Part shown: positions 8,568-15,593 of the stretch, in pieces
Layout of the letters: each line of letters opens with the position of its first letter
Numbering within the stretch: position 1 is the stretch's first letter
Notes under the pieces: generated by a model
Database searches by the model: none
What the model was told of the DNA's origin: nothing
Seen by the model: the letters and a program-made list of their open reading frames with translations, nothing else
Translations under genes and position numbers: made by a program
NCBI GenBank assembly: GCA_020633515.1
Contig: JACKDM010000017.1
Coordinates: 18,292 to 82,291 of the forward strand
DNA length: 64,000 bases
Direction of reading: 5' to 3'
From: Myxococcales bacterium
Lineage (GTDB): Bacteria > Myxococcota > Bradymonadia > UBA7976 > UBA1532

Positions 8568-9926
8568 GTGATCTCGGCGGCGCTCATCTGCGCCGCGCTC
8601 GCCGCGCTCGCCTACGCCGCGCCGGCGGCGGCGCGCGAGGGGCCGGGGCTGCGCAGCGCGCGGTGGGTCTTCCACCCCCGGCTCGAAGTCGGCGGCGCCT
8701 ACGACTCCAACTTCTTCCGCGACGCGCCCGACGAGGACGCCGCGCCGCTCGATCCGGTGTGGCACCTCGACTTCGAGGCGGCGGCGCGGCTCCGCAACCG
8801 CGACCCGCGCCGGCTCGGCGTCGACCTCGACCTCACCGCCGGCTGGCGGCAGCTCTTCGACGTGGCGGACGAGCCCGGCGAGGCGGAGCACGCCGATCGG
8901 CAGCTCGACGCGCGCAGCGGCTTCGACGCGATCCGCGGCCGACTCACGCTCGCGATCGCGCCGCGCGCCGCGTTCTCGGTCGGGCTCGAAGCGACCGGGC
9001 GCTACACCGACGAGCCGGCGGCCGATCGCCTGTTCGACGAGGCGTTCCAGCGGCTCGAGATCGAGGCGGGGCCCGACCTGCGCTTCCGTCCGGGGGACTC
9101 GCCGGCGAGCCGGGCGCTCGAGATGACCCTCGGCTATCGCTTCGCGGCGCTGCGTTACCTCGACCTCGCGCCGGCGCTCGGGACGGCGCGCGGGCAGAAG
9201 GACACCCACAAGCTCCAGCTCGCGACGCGGTGGAACTTCTTCCCCAAGACCGCGGCGCTGCTCGACGTGCGGCTCTGGGTGGTCAACTACCCCGAGGTGA
9301 GCGACCGGCTCGGGGCCTCGCAGGCGTCCTCGCCCGACAAGGATCTGACGCCGCTGCGGGTCGAGGCGGGGCTGCGCGGGCTGCTGACGCGGCGGCTGTC
9401 GGCGACGGTGAAGGGCGGGCTCAGCCACAGCTTCAACGCGAGCGGCGAGAGCTACCAGGGCTTCATCGGGCGGCTCGAGCTCGACTACCGGCTCGAGCCG
9501 CGGCTGACGGTGCGGCTCGGTTATGCGCGGGAGCTCGACGACGACGCGTTCGCCAGCTACTACGTGCTCGACCGCTTCTTCGCGGCGGCGACGGTGAACC
9601 TGCCGGCGCGGCTCTCGCTGTCGGCGCGGCTCGGCTACGACCGCCTCGACTACAGCAGCGCGTCACAGCCGCGCTTCGTCGATGGCGAGCGGGTCGAGCC
9701 GGTGCTGCGTGGCGAGGCGGCGCTCGCGTGGGCGTTCGCCGAGCCGCTCTCGCTCGTCGCGAAGTGGTCGCTCGAAGACAACCGCTCCGACTTCTGCTAC
9801 CGCCTCGACCTCAGCGGCGAGCCGTGCGCGACCGCGCCGCTCAACCCGGAGTCCGGGCGGCCGCAGATCGAGCGGGCGGGCTTCACCCGCCATTTGTTGT
9901 CGCTGACGGTGCGGGCGTCGTATTGA
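8568..9926 (+). CDS. outer-membrane beta-barrel protein of polysaccharide export
   Basis: This is a 452-residue protein if started at the GTG at 8568, which places the signal peptide (ALICAALAALAYAAPAAA) at the N-terminus. The mature part alternates polar and hydrophobic residues in many short strands rich in Arg, Asp, Tyr and Leu (for example LEVGGAYDSNFF and LELDYRLEPRLTVRLGYAREL) and ends in an aromatic-containing last strand (LLSLTVRASY). Both are signs of a large outer-membrane barrel. The next gene, 7 bases on, encodes a short Wza-like protein. Pairs of a separate barrel and a short polysaccharide-export lipoprotein occur in myxobacteria (EpsX/EpsY type), where the barrel supplies the outer-membrane pore. 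The assignment rests on architecture and neighbour. Confidence 0.75.
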   Translation: MISAALICAALAALAYAAPAAAREGPGLRSARWVFHPRLEVGGAYDSNFFRDAPDEDAAPLDPVWHLDFEAAARLRNRDPRRLGVDLDLTAGWRQLFDVADEPGEAEHADRQLDARSGFDAIRGRLTLAIAPRAAFSVGLEATGRYTDEPAADRLFDEAFQRLEIEAGPDLRFRPGDSPASRALEMTLGYRFAALRYLDLAPALGTARGQKDTHKLQLATRWNFFPKTAALLDVRLWVVNYPEVSDRLGASQASSPDKDLTPLRVEAGLRGLLTRRLSATVKGGLSHSFNASGESYQGFIGRLELDYRLEPRLTVRLGYARELDDDAFASYYVLDRFFAAATVNLPARLSLSARLGYDRLDYSSASQPRFVDGERVEPVLRGEAALAWAFAEPLSLVAKWSLEDNRSDFCYRLDLSGEPCATAPLNPESGRPQIERAGFTRHLLSLTVRASY

Positions 9927-9933
9927 TCGGCCC

Positions 9934-10527
9934 GTGACCCGCCTCCTCCCCGCGCTCCTGCTCGTGACGCTCGCTTCGTGCGGCCCGCCGCCGTCACCGG
10001 CGCTGCCGCCGATGCCCGACCTGCGGGCGCTGACCTCGGGCGGCGCGCTCGGGGCGGGCGACGTCATCGAGGTGCGGGTCTACCAGGAGAAGGAGCTCTC
10101 GGGCCTCTACCGCCTCGGGCCGGACGGGCGCTTCGACTTCCCGCTCGTCGGCGAGGTCGTCGCCGAGGGGCTCACCCCGGGGCAGCTCACCGATCTGCTC
10201 GCGCAGCGGCTCCGCGACGGCTACCTGCGCGATCCGCAGGTGAGCGTCTTCGTCAAAGAGGCGAACTCGAAGAAGATCTTCGTGCTCGGCGAGGTGGCGC
10301 GGCCGGGGACCTTCCCCTACCAGGACCAGATGAGCGTCGTGCAGGCGATCACGCTCGCCGGCGGGCTCAAGGGGCTCGCGGCGGGCAACCGGGTGGTGCT
10401 GACGCGGGTGGTCGAGGGGGTCGAGCAGAAGTACGTCGTGCCCTTCGACGACATCAGCAACGGGCGGGCGCCCAACGTGCCGTTGCAGCCGGGCGACATC
10501 CTCTACGTGCCGGAGTCGTGGCTCTAA
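9934..10527 (+). CDS. short polysaccharide export lipoprotein (Wza/OPX family)
   Basis: This 197-residue lipoprotein has a signal peptide ending in the lipobox LASC (Cys about 16). It has the polysaccharide-export domain (about 35-115; GAGDVIEVRVYQEKELSGLY, FPLVGEV, LRDPQVSVFV) and one SLBB-like domain (about 120-195; VLGEVARPGTFPY, ending PGDILYVPESW). It is about half the length of Escherichia coli Wza and lacks the C-terminal helices that cross the outer membrane. A separate barrel must therefore complete the channel, and the preceding gene supplies a good candidate. The GTG start follows the barrel stop by 7 bases. No glycosyltransferase or flippase genes are in the window, so the exported polymer is unknown. 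Confidence 0.88.
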   Translation: MTRLLPALLLVTLASCGPPPSPALPPMPDLRALTSGGALGAGDVIEVRVYQEKELSGLYRLGPDGRFDFPLVGEVVAEGLTPGQLTDLLAQRLRDGYLRDPQVSVFVKEANSKKIFVLGEVARPGTFPYQDQMSVVQAITLAGGLKGLAAGNRVVLTRVVEGVEQKYVVPFDDISNGRAPNVPLQPGDILYVPESWL

Positions 10528-10528
10528 G

Positions 10529-12094
10529 TTACCGCACGCCCTGATGATTCCGGTCGGGCATCGCGACGCGGCGACGGGTGAGCACGACCCGCTCCGGCTC
10601 GCTCCGGCCCGCGCGGCGCACCCACAGCTCGACCTCGGTGCCGACCTCGCCGCGGATCGCCTGCGCGACGTTGGAGAGCCCGAGCTTGCGCGCGTCCTTG
10701 CCGTCGACCATCACCACCACGTCGCCCTCGCGCAGCCCGTCGGCGGCCGGGCCGCCCTCGACGATCTGGCGGATCATGATCCCGCCGCGCGCCGGGCCGA
10801 GCACGGCGCCGATCCCGGTCAATTCGGTGGTGGGGATGGTGTCGCGCTGCTGCGAGGTGAGCGCGAAGTCGCGCACGATCTGCTCGCCGGGGCCGCCTTC
10901 GACGCCGCCGATGAGGACGGGGCGGTAGCCGGGCGCGCTGACCTGGATGCTGGTGCGCACGCCGGGGAGCGCGCGCAGGGTGTAGCGGCCGTCCTCGTCG
11001 GTGAAGGCGCCGACGGTCTCGGCGAGCGCGCCCGAGCGCCACTCGGCGGGGATGATCTGCGCGCCTTCGACGGGCTGGCCGGTGCCGGCGTCGGTGACGC
11101 GGCCGCTGAGGGTGGCGGAGCGGTCGAGCACGATGCGCAGGCCGCGCACGACCTCGCCGGTCTTGACCTCGACGCCGGTGATCTCGCCGGGCTGGTAGCC
11201 CTCGGCGGCGGCCCAGACGCGGGTGTTGCCGGGCGCGAGCGGGCCGAGGCTGAAGGCGCCGGTGCCGCTTTCGAAGGACTGCGCGGGCGGGCCGCCAGCG
11301 GGGCGCACGAGCGGGGTGGCGGTGACCGAGAAGCGGGGGACCGGGCGGCCGTCGCGGTCGACGACGTTGCCCTCGATGTAGCCGCCGCCGGGCAGCTCGA
11401 CGGTGAGCTCGCCGGGCTCGGTGACTTCGACCTCGGCCTGTCCGTGCTGGCCGTGGAACACCCACAGCGTGAACGGGCCGTCGCCCTCGGGCCAGTCGAG
11501 CGCGAAGCGGCCGCTGCCGTCGGCGTGGGTCGAGCCGAGCCAGCGCCGCTCGCCGCTCGGCCGCAGCGCGACCCAGGCGCCGGGGGCGGGGCGGCGCTCG
11601 GCGAGCACGACGCCGAAGATGCCGTGGGCCGGTTCGAGCACGACGTCCCAGCGCACGCGGGGCGCGGCGGGGAGCGCGGGGTCTTCGAAGACCTGCGGCT
11701 CGTAGCCGCGGGCGCCGACCTCGAAGCGGGCGATGTCGGGCTCGACGCGCTCGAGGCGGAAGGCGCCGCTCGCGTCGGTGTCGCCGGTGCGATCGGGGCG
11801 GCGGGCGTGGAAGCGGACGCGCACGGTGGCGCCGATGATGGGCTGGCCGGCGGGATCGGTGACGGCGCCGTAGACGGTGCGCGGCGCGTCGGCGGGCCAC
11901 TCGACGTCGTCGTCGGCGGCTGGATCGGGCTCGGCGGCGGCGCCGGGCGGGGGCTCGGGCTCGGGCGGCGCGGGGCGGACGAGCTGCACCGAGGGCGGGG
12001 CCTTGGGGGCGGGGTCGGCGAAGAGGGCGTAGCCGAGGACGGCGACGAGGCCGAGCAGCAGGGCGGCGGCGAGGGCGAGCGGGGCGCGCTTCAT
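10529..12094 (-). CDS. membrane-anchored protein with carboxypeptidase-like repeats and a C-terminal PDZ domain
   Basis: This is a 521-residue protein from the ATG at 12094; an ATG four codons upstream is possible. An N-terminal helix (about 5-24) acts as anchor or uncleaved signal, followed by a Pro/Glu-rich linker. Four or more carboxypeptidase-regulatory-like (CarboxypepD_reg/SdrD-like) beta-sandwich units follow, each with the G-x-V-x-D-x-x-G-x-P-x-x-G-A pattern and a later D-x-x-G-x-F/Y. The last 100 residues form a PDZ domain (GIGAVLGPARGGIMIRQIVE, then GLREGDVVVMVDG). Such proteins usually sit in the periplasm and bind peptide C-termini or cell-wall polymers. It converges with the export cluster, ending 2 bases from it, so the two are separate units. 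Confidence 0.8.
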   Translation of the reverse strand: MKRAPLALAAALLLGLVAVLGYALFADPAPKAPPSVQLVRPAPPEPEPPPGAAAEPDPAADDDVEWPADAPRTVYGAVTDPAGQPIIGATVRVRFHARRPDRTGDTDASGAFRLERVEPDIARFEVGARGYEPQVFEDPALPAAPRVRWDVVLEPAHGIFGVVLAERRPAPGAWVALRPSGERRWLGSTHADGSGRFALDWPEGDGPFTLWVFHGQHGQAEVEVTEPGELTVELPGGGYIEGNVVDRDGRPVPRFSVTATPLVRPAGGPPAQSFESGTGAFSLGPLAPGNTRVWAAAEGYQPGEITGVEVKTGEVVRGLRIVLDRSATLSGRVTDAGTGQPVEGAQIIPAEWRSGALAETVGAFTDEDGRYTLRALPGVRTSIQVSAPGYRPVLIGGVEGGPGEQIVRDFALTSQQRDTIPTTELTGIGAVLGPARGGIMIRQIVEGGPAADGLREGDVVVMVDGKDARKLGLSNVAQAIRGEVGTEVELWVRRAGRSEPERVVLTRRRVAMPDRNHQGVR

Positions 12095-12302
12095 GGGCGG
12101 CAGCATAACGCAGGGCGGTGGTGCGCGGACACGGCGAGCGTGTCGGGGGCGGTGCTTCGGGGGGCGGGCGGCGCGGCGGTCAGGGCGCGGCGGGAGCGGT
12201 CGGGGCGGCCGGGTCGGCGGCGGGTGCGGCTCCGCGGCGGGCAGGGCGCGGCGTCGGCGGCGGCGGGCGTGCCGTCGGCGGTGGTCGGGTTAGCGGCGGC
12301 GG
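12095..12302. other. Ala/Pro-codon-rich spacer, possible out-of-frame tail of the next gene
   Basis: On the minus strand this stretch still reads like Ala/Pro/Thr-rich protein in shifting frames, for example DPAAPTAPAAP followed by a stop near 12180. It may be the real C-terminal tail of the small membrane protein at 12303-12629, disconnected by indels in GC runs. No promoter or other feature is evident. Confidence 0.3.
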
Positions 12303-12629
12303 TCAGGCGTCGGCGGCGGCGTCGGGGTTCGCCGGGTCGGCGGCGGCGGCGCGTGGCCGCGGGGCAGCGGCGGCGGCGGCGCGGACCCGCGCCGGGCGCG
12401 TCACCCGCGGTTGCGGCGGCCGGCCGGCGGCGGGGTTGGCGCCGGCCGGGTTCGCGGCCGGGTTGGCGCCGGCCGCCTCGTCCCCGTCCCCGCGAGCGGC
12501 GACCTCGGGCGGCAACCCCCGCGTGTAGGTGCGCTCGTAGCTCGGCGTCTGCTGCATGTACATGTACCAGCCGGCGAGCGCGACGATCAGGGTCGCGCCC
12601 AGCCCGGCGACGATGTGGATGGGCTTCAT
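12303..12629 (-). CDS. small single-pass membrane protein with Ala/Pro-rich tail
   Basis: This protein of about 108 residues has one transmembrane helix near its N-terminus (about 5-25; HIVAGLGATLIVALAGWYMY). A short segment (SYERTYTRGLPPEVAA) follows, then a low-complexity tail with repeated AGANPAANP units. A G-rich ribosome binding site precedes the ATG at 12629. I do not recognise the family. It is divergent from the metalloprotease lipoprotein and upstream of the PDZ-protein gene on the same strand, so the two could share a transcript. The tail composition resembles the linkers of neighbouring envelope proteins, which suggests a periplasmic tail. Confidence 0.5.
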   Translation of the reverse strand: MKPIHIVAGLGATLIVALAGWYMYMQQTPSYERTYTRGLPPEVAARGDGDEAAGANPAANPAGANPAAGRPPQPRVTRPARVRAAAAAAPRPRAAAADPANPDAAADA

Positions 12630-12693
12630 GCGTGCCACCCCCCGGTGTAGTGTCGAGAGCCAGCGCCCCTACCGTGCGCCGGATGGCACCCAT

Positions 12694-14028
12694 TTGAACC
12701 CCTCCCGCCCCCGACGTCCAGCCTGCCGCGCGCGCCGTTCGTGGTCGGCGTCCGCGGCGCTCACCCTGATCGCGCTCGCCGGGCTCGTCGGCTGCGACGA
12801 CGACGGCGGCGCGAGGCCGGTCGACGCGGCGACGCTCGATGCGGCGCTGCCCGATGCCGGGCCCGACGCGAACGCCGACGCCGAGCTCGACGCAGCCCTC
12901 GACGCCGAGCTCGACGCAGCCCTCGACGCCGAAGTCGACGCCGCGCCCGACGCCGCGCCCGACGCGACCGCCGACGCCGCGCCCGACGCCGACGCCGCGC
13001 CCGACCTCGGCCCGCGCGGGCTCATCCACCTCGCGCTCGGCGCCCACCCGCCCGGCGCGGTGATCGCCTTCGACCTCCCCCCCGACCTCGACGCCGTGCT
13101 CATCCAGGCCCGCGGCGCGCCCGATGGGATCTACGGCTTCCAGGTCATCGACACCCCCGAAGGCCCCGCCATCGGCCCCGGCGCCTCCCGGGTCACGCTC
13201 AACCCCGAGGTCGCGGTCGCGCTCATCCCCAACAGCGACCGCCAGCCCGCGCCCGCGCCCGGCCCGTGGCGCCTCGTCGTCGGCAGCGCCGGCGCCGACG
13301 CGCGCCCGGTCGAGGTCGAGCTCTACGGCGTGCGCGGCCGCGGCGCACGGCTCCGGGTCAACGTGCTCGTGCCGCCCGCCACCGGCCGCGGACCGGACGA
13401 TCCGGCGGTGGTCGCGCTGATGCGCGCGCTCGAAGAGCAGCTCGCGGCGGCGTTCGGCGTCGAGGCGATCGCGACCGCGCACCCGCTCGGCGAGGACGCG
13501 CCCGCCGAGCTCGCCGTCGACGGCGCCGCGCTCGACTTCGCCGCGCTCGGCGCCCTCGCCCGCGCCGCGCCGCCCCGCGACCCCGGCCTCGACCTCTACC
13601 TCGTCGACCGCATCACCGACGGCTTCGACACCGTCACCGCCTTCGCCGGCGGCCTGCCCGCGCCGTTTGCGTCGCCCGACACCGCGCCCGCCGTCGCCGC
13701 GGTCCCGATCGGGCTCATCGACGACTTCCCCGCCGCGGTCGCCGATCGCGCGGTGCACGAGCTCGGCCACGCGCTCGGCCTCTTCCACACCACCGAGCCG
13801 TTCGGCGACCGCAGCGATCCCATCGCCGACACCGCCGAGTGCCCGCTCGCCTGCGACGCCGACGGCGACGGCGTCCTCTTCGCGCGCGAGTGCGGCGCAC
13901 AGGATCGCGGCGAGGCGCCGTGCCGGGGCGCGGCCGACAACCTGATGTTCTGGACCCTCGGCGGCCGGCGCACGGTCACCGCCGGGCAGCGGCGTGTCGT
14001 GGGATGGCATCCTGTCATCGAAGAGTGA
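12694..14028 (+). CDS. metzincin-type zinc metalloprotease lipoprotein
   Basis: The likely start is a TTG at 12694. It gives an Arg-containing signal peptide and the lipobox LVGC, and no ATG or GTG lies in a suitable place. Next comes an Asp/Ala-rich linker with near-perfect AELDAALD repeats, a common surface spacer in myxobacterial lipoproteins. A beta-rich region follows. The catalytic core has HELGHALGLFH near residue 355 (H-E-x2-H-x2-G-x2-H), the zinc-binding signature of metzincins, followed by the Met-turn candidate DNLMFW about 65 residues later. A Cys- and Asp-rich loop (CPLACDADGDG) between them may bind calcium. The family is clear but the substrate is unknown. It precedes a putative anti-sigma/sigma pair on the same strand. 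Confidence 0.8.
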   Translation: MNPSRPRRPACRARRSWSASAALTLIALAGLVGCDDDGGARPVDAATLDAALPDAGPDANADAELDAALDAELDAALDAEVDAAPDAAPDATADAAPDADAAPDLGPRGLIHLALGAHPPGAVIAFDLPPDLDAVLIQARGAPDGIYGFQVIDTPEGPAIGPGASRVTLNPEVAVALIPNSDRQPAPAPGPWRLVVGSAGADARPVEVELYGVRGRGARLRVNVLVPPATGRGPDDPAVVALMRALEEQLAAAFGVEAIATAHPLGEDAPAELAVDGAALDFAALGALARAAPPRDPGLDLYLVDRITDGFDTVTAFAGGLPAPFASPDTAPAVAAVPIGLIDDFPAAVADRAVHELGHALGLFHTTEPFGDRSDPIADTAECPLACDADGDGVLFARECGAQDRGEAPCRGAADNLMFWTLGGRRTVTAGQRRVVGWHPVIEE

Positions 14029-14127
14029 GGTCGGCTGACTCGCCCGAAAAAGCCCGGCCCGCGACGGTGCAAGACCGGGATGGGTCATTGACCCCGGCGC
14101 GCCGATATGAGACCCGGAGGGCCTGAC

Positions 14128-14922
14128 ATGAGCCACCCCGAATCGCCCGACGACGACCGCATCGACGCGCTCCTCCGCGCGGCGACGCGGCGTGCGCCCG
14201 CCCCCGAGCTCGACCCCGACGATCCCACGGCCCCCGAGACCATCGACGACGGCGCGCTGCGCGCCTGGCGCACCGGCGCGCTCGACGACGAGGGCATCGC
14301 GGCGGTCGACGCGGCGCTCGCGGAGAGCCCGGCCGACCGTGCGCTCGCTCGCGAGGTCGCCCGCGGCGCCGCGCCCGATGCCTCGCTGTATGCCTGGGCC
14401 GAGGCGCAGATCCCGAGCGCGCGCGCGGGGCCGACGCGGCGGTATGCGGCGCTTGCGCTCGCGGCGACGGTGTTGATCAGCGCCGGGGTGGCGCTGTGGT
14501 GGCGGGGCGGGCGGCCGGCGCCGCCGGCGTACGTGGCCTCGGCGCTGCTCGGCGGCGCGCAGACGGTGCGGGGGGAAGAGGCGGCGACCGCGCGGCCGGC
14601 CTTCGGCCCGAACGGGCGGTTGATCGTGCGGCTGCGCCCGGTCGAGGCGACCGAGCCGCCGCCGGTGCGGGCGTTCGTCGCGCGGCCCGGAGAGCCGCTG
14701 CGCGCGATCCCGGCCGCGGTGACCCCGGCGCCGGGCGGGGCGATGCAGGTCGAGGTGGCGGCGGGCGTGCTCGGTGGACAATATGGCGACTGGGAGCTGT
14801 TTCTCGCGCTCGGCGAGCCCGATGCCCCCGCCGAGGGCCGGCCCTTCGCCGAGGCCCGCGAGGACGGCGCGCGGTGGTTTGCGTTCGCCTGGCGCTACGT
14901 CGCCGACGAGGTGCCGCCCTGA
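14128..14922 (+). CDS. putative membrane anti-sigma factor
   Basis: This 264-residue protein has an acidic N-terminal cytoplasmic part (about 1-105) with a segment resembling the zinc-less anti-sigma domain (DGALRAWRTGALDDEG, then VDAALAESPADR). One transmembrane helix follows (about 106-126) and a periplasmic beta-rich domain of about 135 residues. The next gene encodes a sigma-70-family protein and overlaps its end, the standard arrangement for a membrane anti-sigma factor and its sigma partner. There is no H-x3-C-x2-C motif. The ATG at 14128 is preferred over 14107 because a GGAGGGC ribosome binding site lies 6 bases before it. The signal sensed is unknown. Confidence 0.65.
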   Translation: MSHPESPDDDRIDALLRAATRRAPAPELDPDDPTAPETIDDGALRAWRTGALDDEGIAAVDAALAESPADRALAREVARGAAPDASLYAWAEAQIPSARAGPTRRYAALALAATVLISAGVALWWRGGRPAPPAYVASALLGGAQTVRGEEAATARPAFGPNGRLIVRLRPVEATEPPPVRAFVARPGEPLRAIPAAVTPAPGGAMQVEVAAGVLGGQYGDWELFLALGEPDAPAEGRPFAEAREDGARWFAFAWRYVADEVPP

Positions 14923-15572
14923 TCGCGCTGCTCGCTCACGTCTTCACGCTCGTCTTCGCCTTCGCCTTCGGCTCGGCCGCCGACGAGGCGCTGGTCCGGC
15001 AGGCGCTCGGCGGCCACCGGGGCGCGCTGCGGCTGCTGGTGCGGCGGCTCGTGCCGGTGATCCGGGCGCGGGTGGCGGCCTATCTCGGGCGGCGCGGCGG
15101 GCGGCTCGGCGCGCGCGACGTCGACGACGTCACGCAGGACATCTGGCTCAAGCTGCTCGAAGGCGACGGGCACCTGCTGCGCGCCTACGACGCCGAGCGG
15201 GGCAAGAGCCTCGAGGGCTACGTCGGCCTCGTCTGCCGCCGCGAGCTGTGGCGGCGGGCGCGGGCGCTCGGGACCGAGCGGCGGGGCGGCGGGCAGGACG
15301 ACGCGCCCCTCGAAGCGGCCGCGGCGGCGGCGCACGGCGACCCCGACCCCGAGGCGCAGCTCGTCGGGCGCGACCTGCTCGATGGCTTGCAAGGCCACCT
15401 GCGCGCCAGCCTGCCCGAGCGCGGCCGGCTGGTGCTCGCGCTCGTCTACGAGGACCAGACCAGCCCGCAGGAGGCCGCCGAGGTGATGGGGGTCAACACC
15501 CAGGTCGTCTACAACTGGATGCACAAGATCCGGGCGCTCACCCGCGAGTTCCTCGATGGCGGGGCCGGCTGA
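14874..15572 (+). CDS. ECF-like RNA polymerase sigma factor
   Basis: This is a sigma-70-family protein of about 217-232 residues. Region 2 is visible as ALVRQALGGHRGALRLLVRR through DVDDVTQDIWLKLL and the segment ending CRRELWRRAR. Region 4 is the helix-turn-helix with QEAAEVMGVNTQVVYNWMHK. The start is uncertain: the GTG at 14874 lies inside the anti-sigma gene, and a CTG at 14919 overlaps its stop. The first residues after 14919 are unusually hydrophobic for a sigma factor. Translational coupling with the anti-sigma gene is likely. Target promoters cannot be predicted here; the upstream metalloprotease and downstream cytochrome genes are candidates by position. Confidence 0.75.
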   Translation: MVCVRLALRRRRGAALIALLAHVFTLVFAFAFGSAADEALVRQALGGHRGALRLLVRRLVPVIRARVAAYLGRRGGRLGARDVDDVTQDIWLKLLEGDGHLLRAYDAERGKSLEGYVGLVCRRELWRRARALGTERRGGGQDDAPLEAAAAAAHGDPDPEAQLVGRDLLDGLQGHLRASLPERGRLVLALVYEDQTSPQEAAEVMGVNTQVVYNWMHKIRALTREFLDGGAG

Positions 15573-15593
15573 TTCCGTCTACGCAACGGCGAC

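Noticed and set aside
12091..14781. A 896-codon minus-strand frame over the metalloprotease and anti-sigma genes
   Set aside because: It is antisense to a protein with an intact HExxHxxGxxH motif and has no protein-like features.
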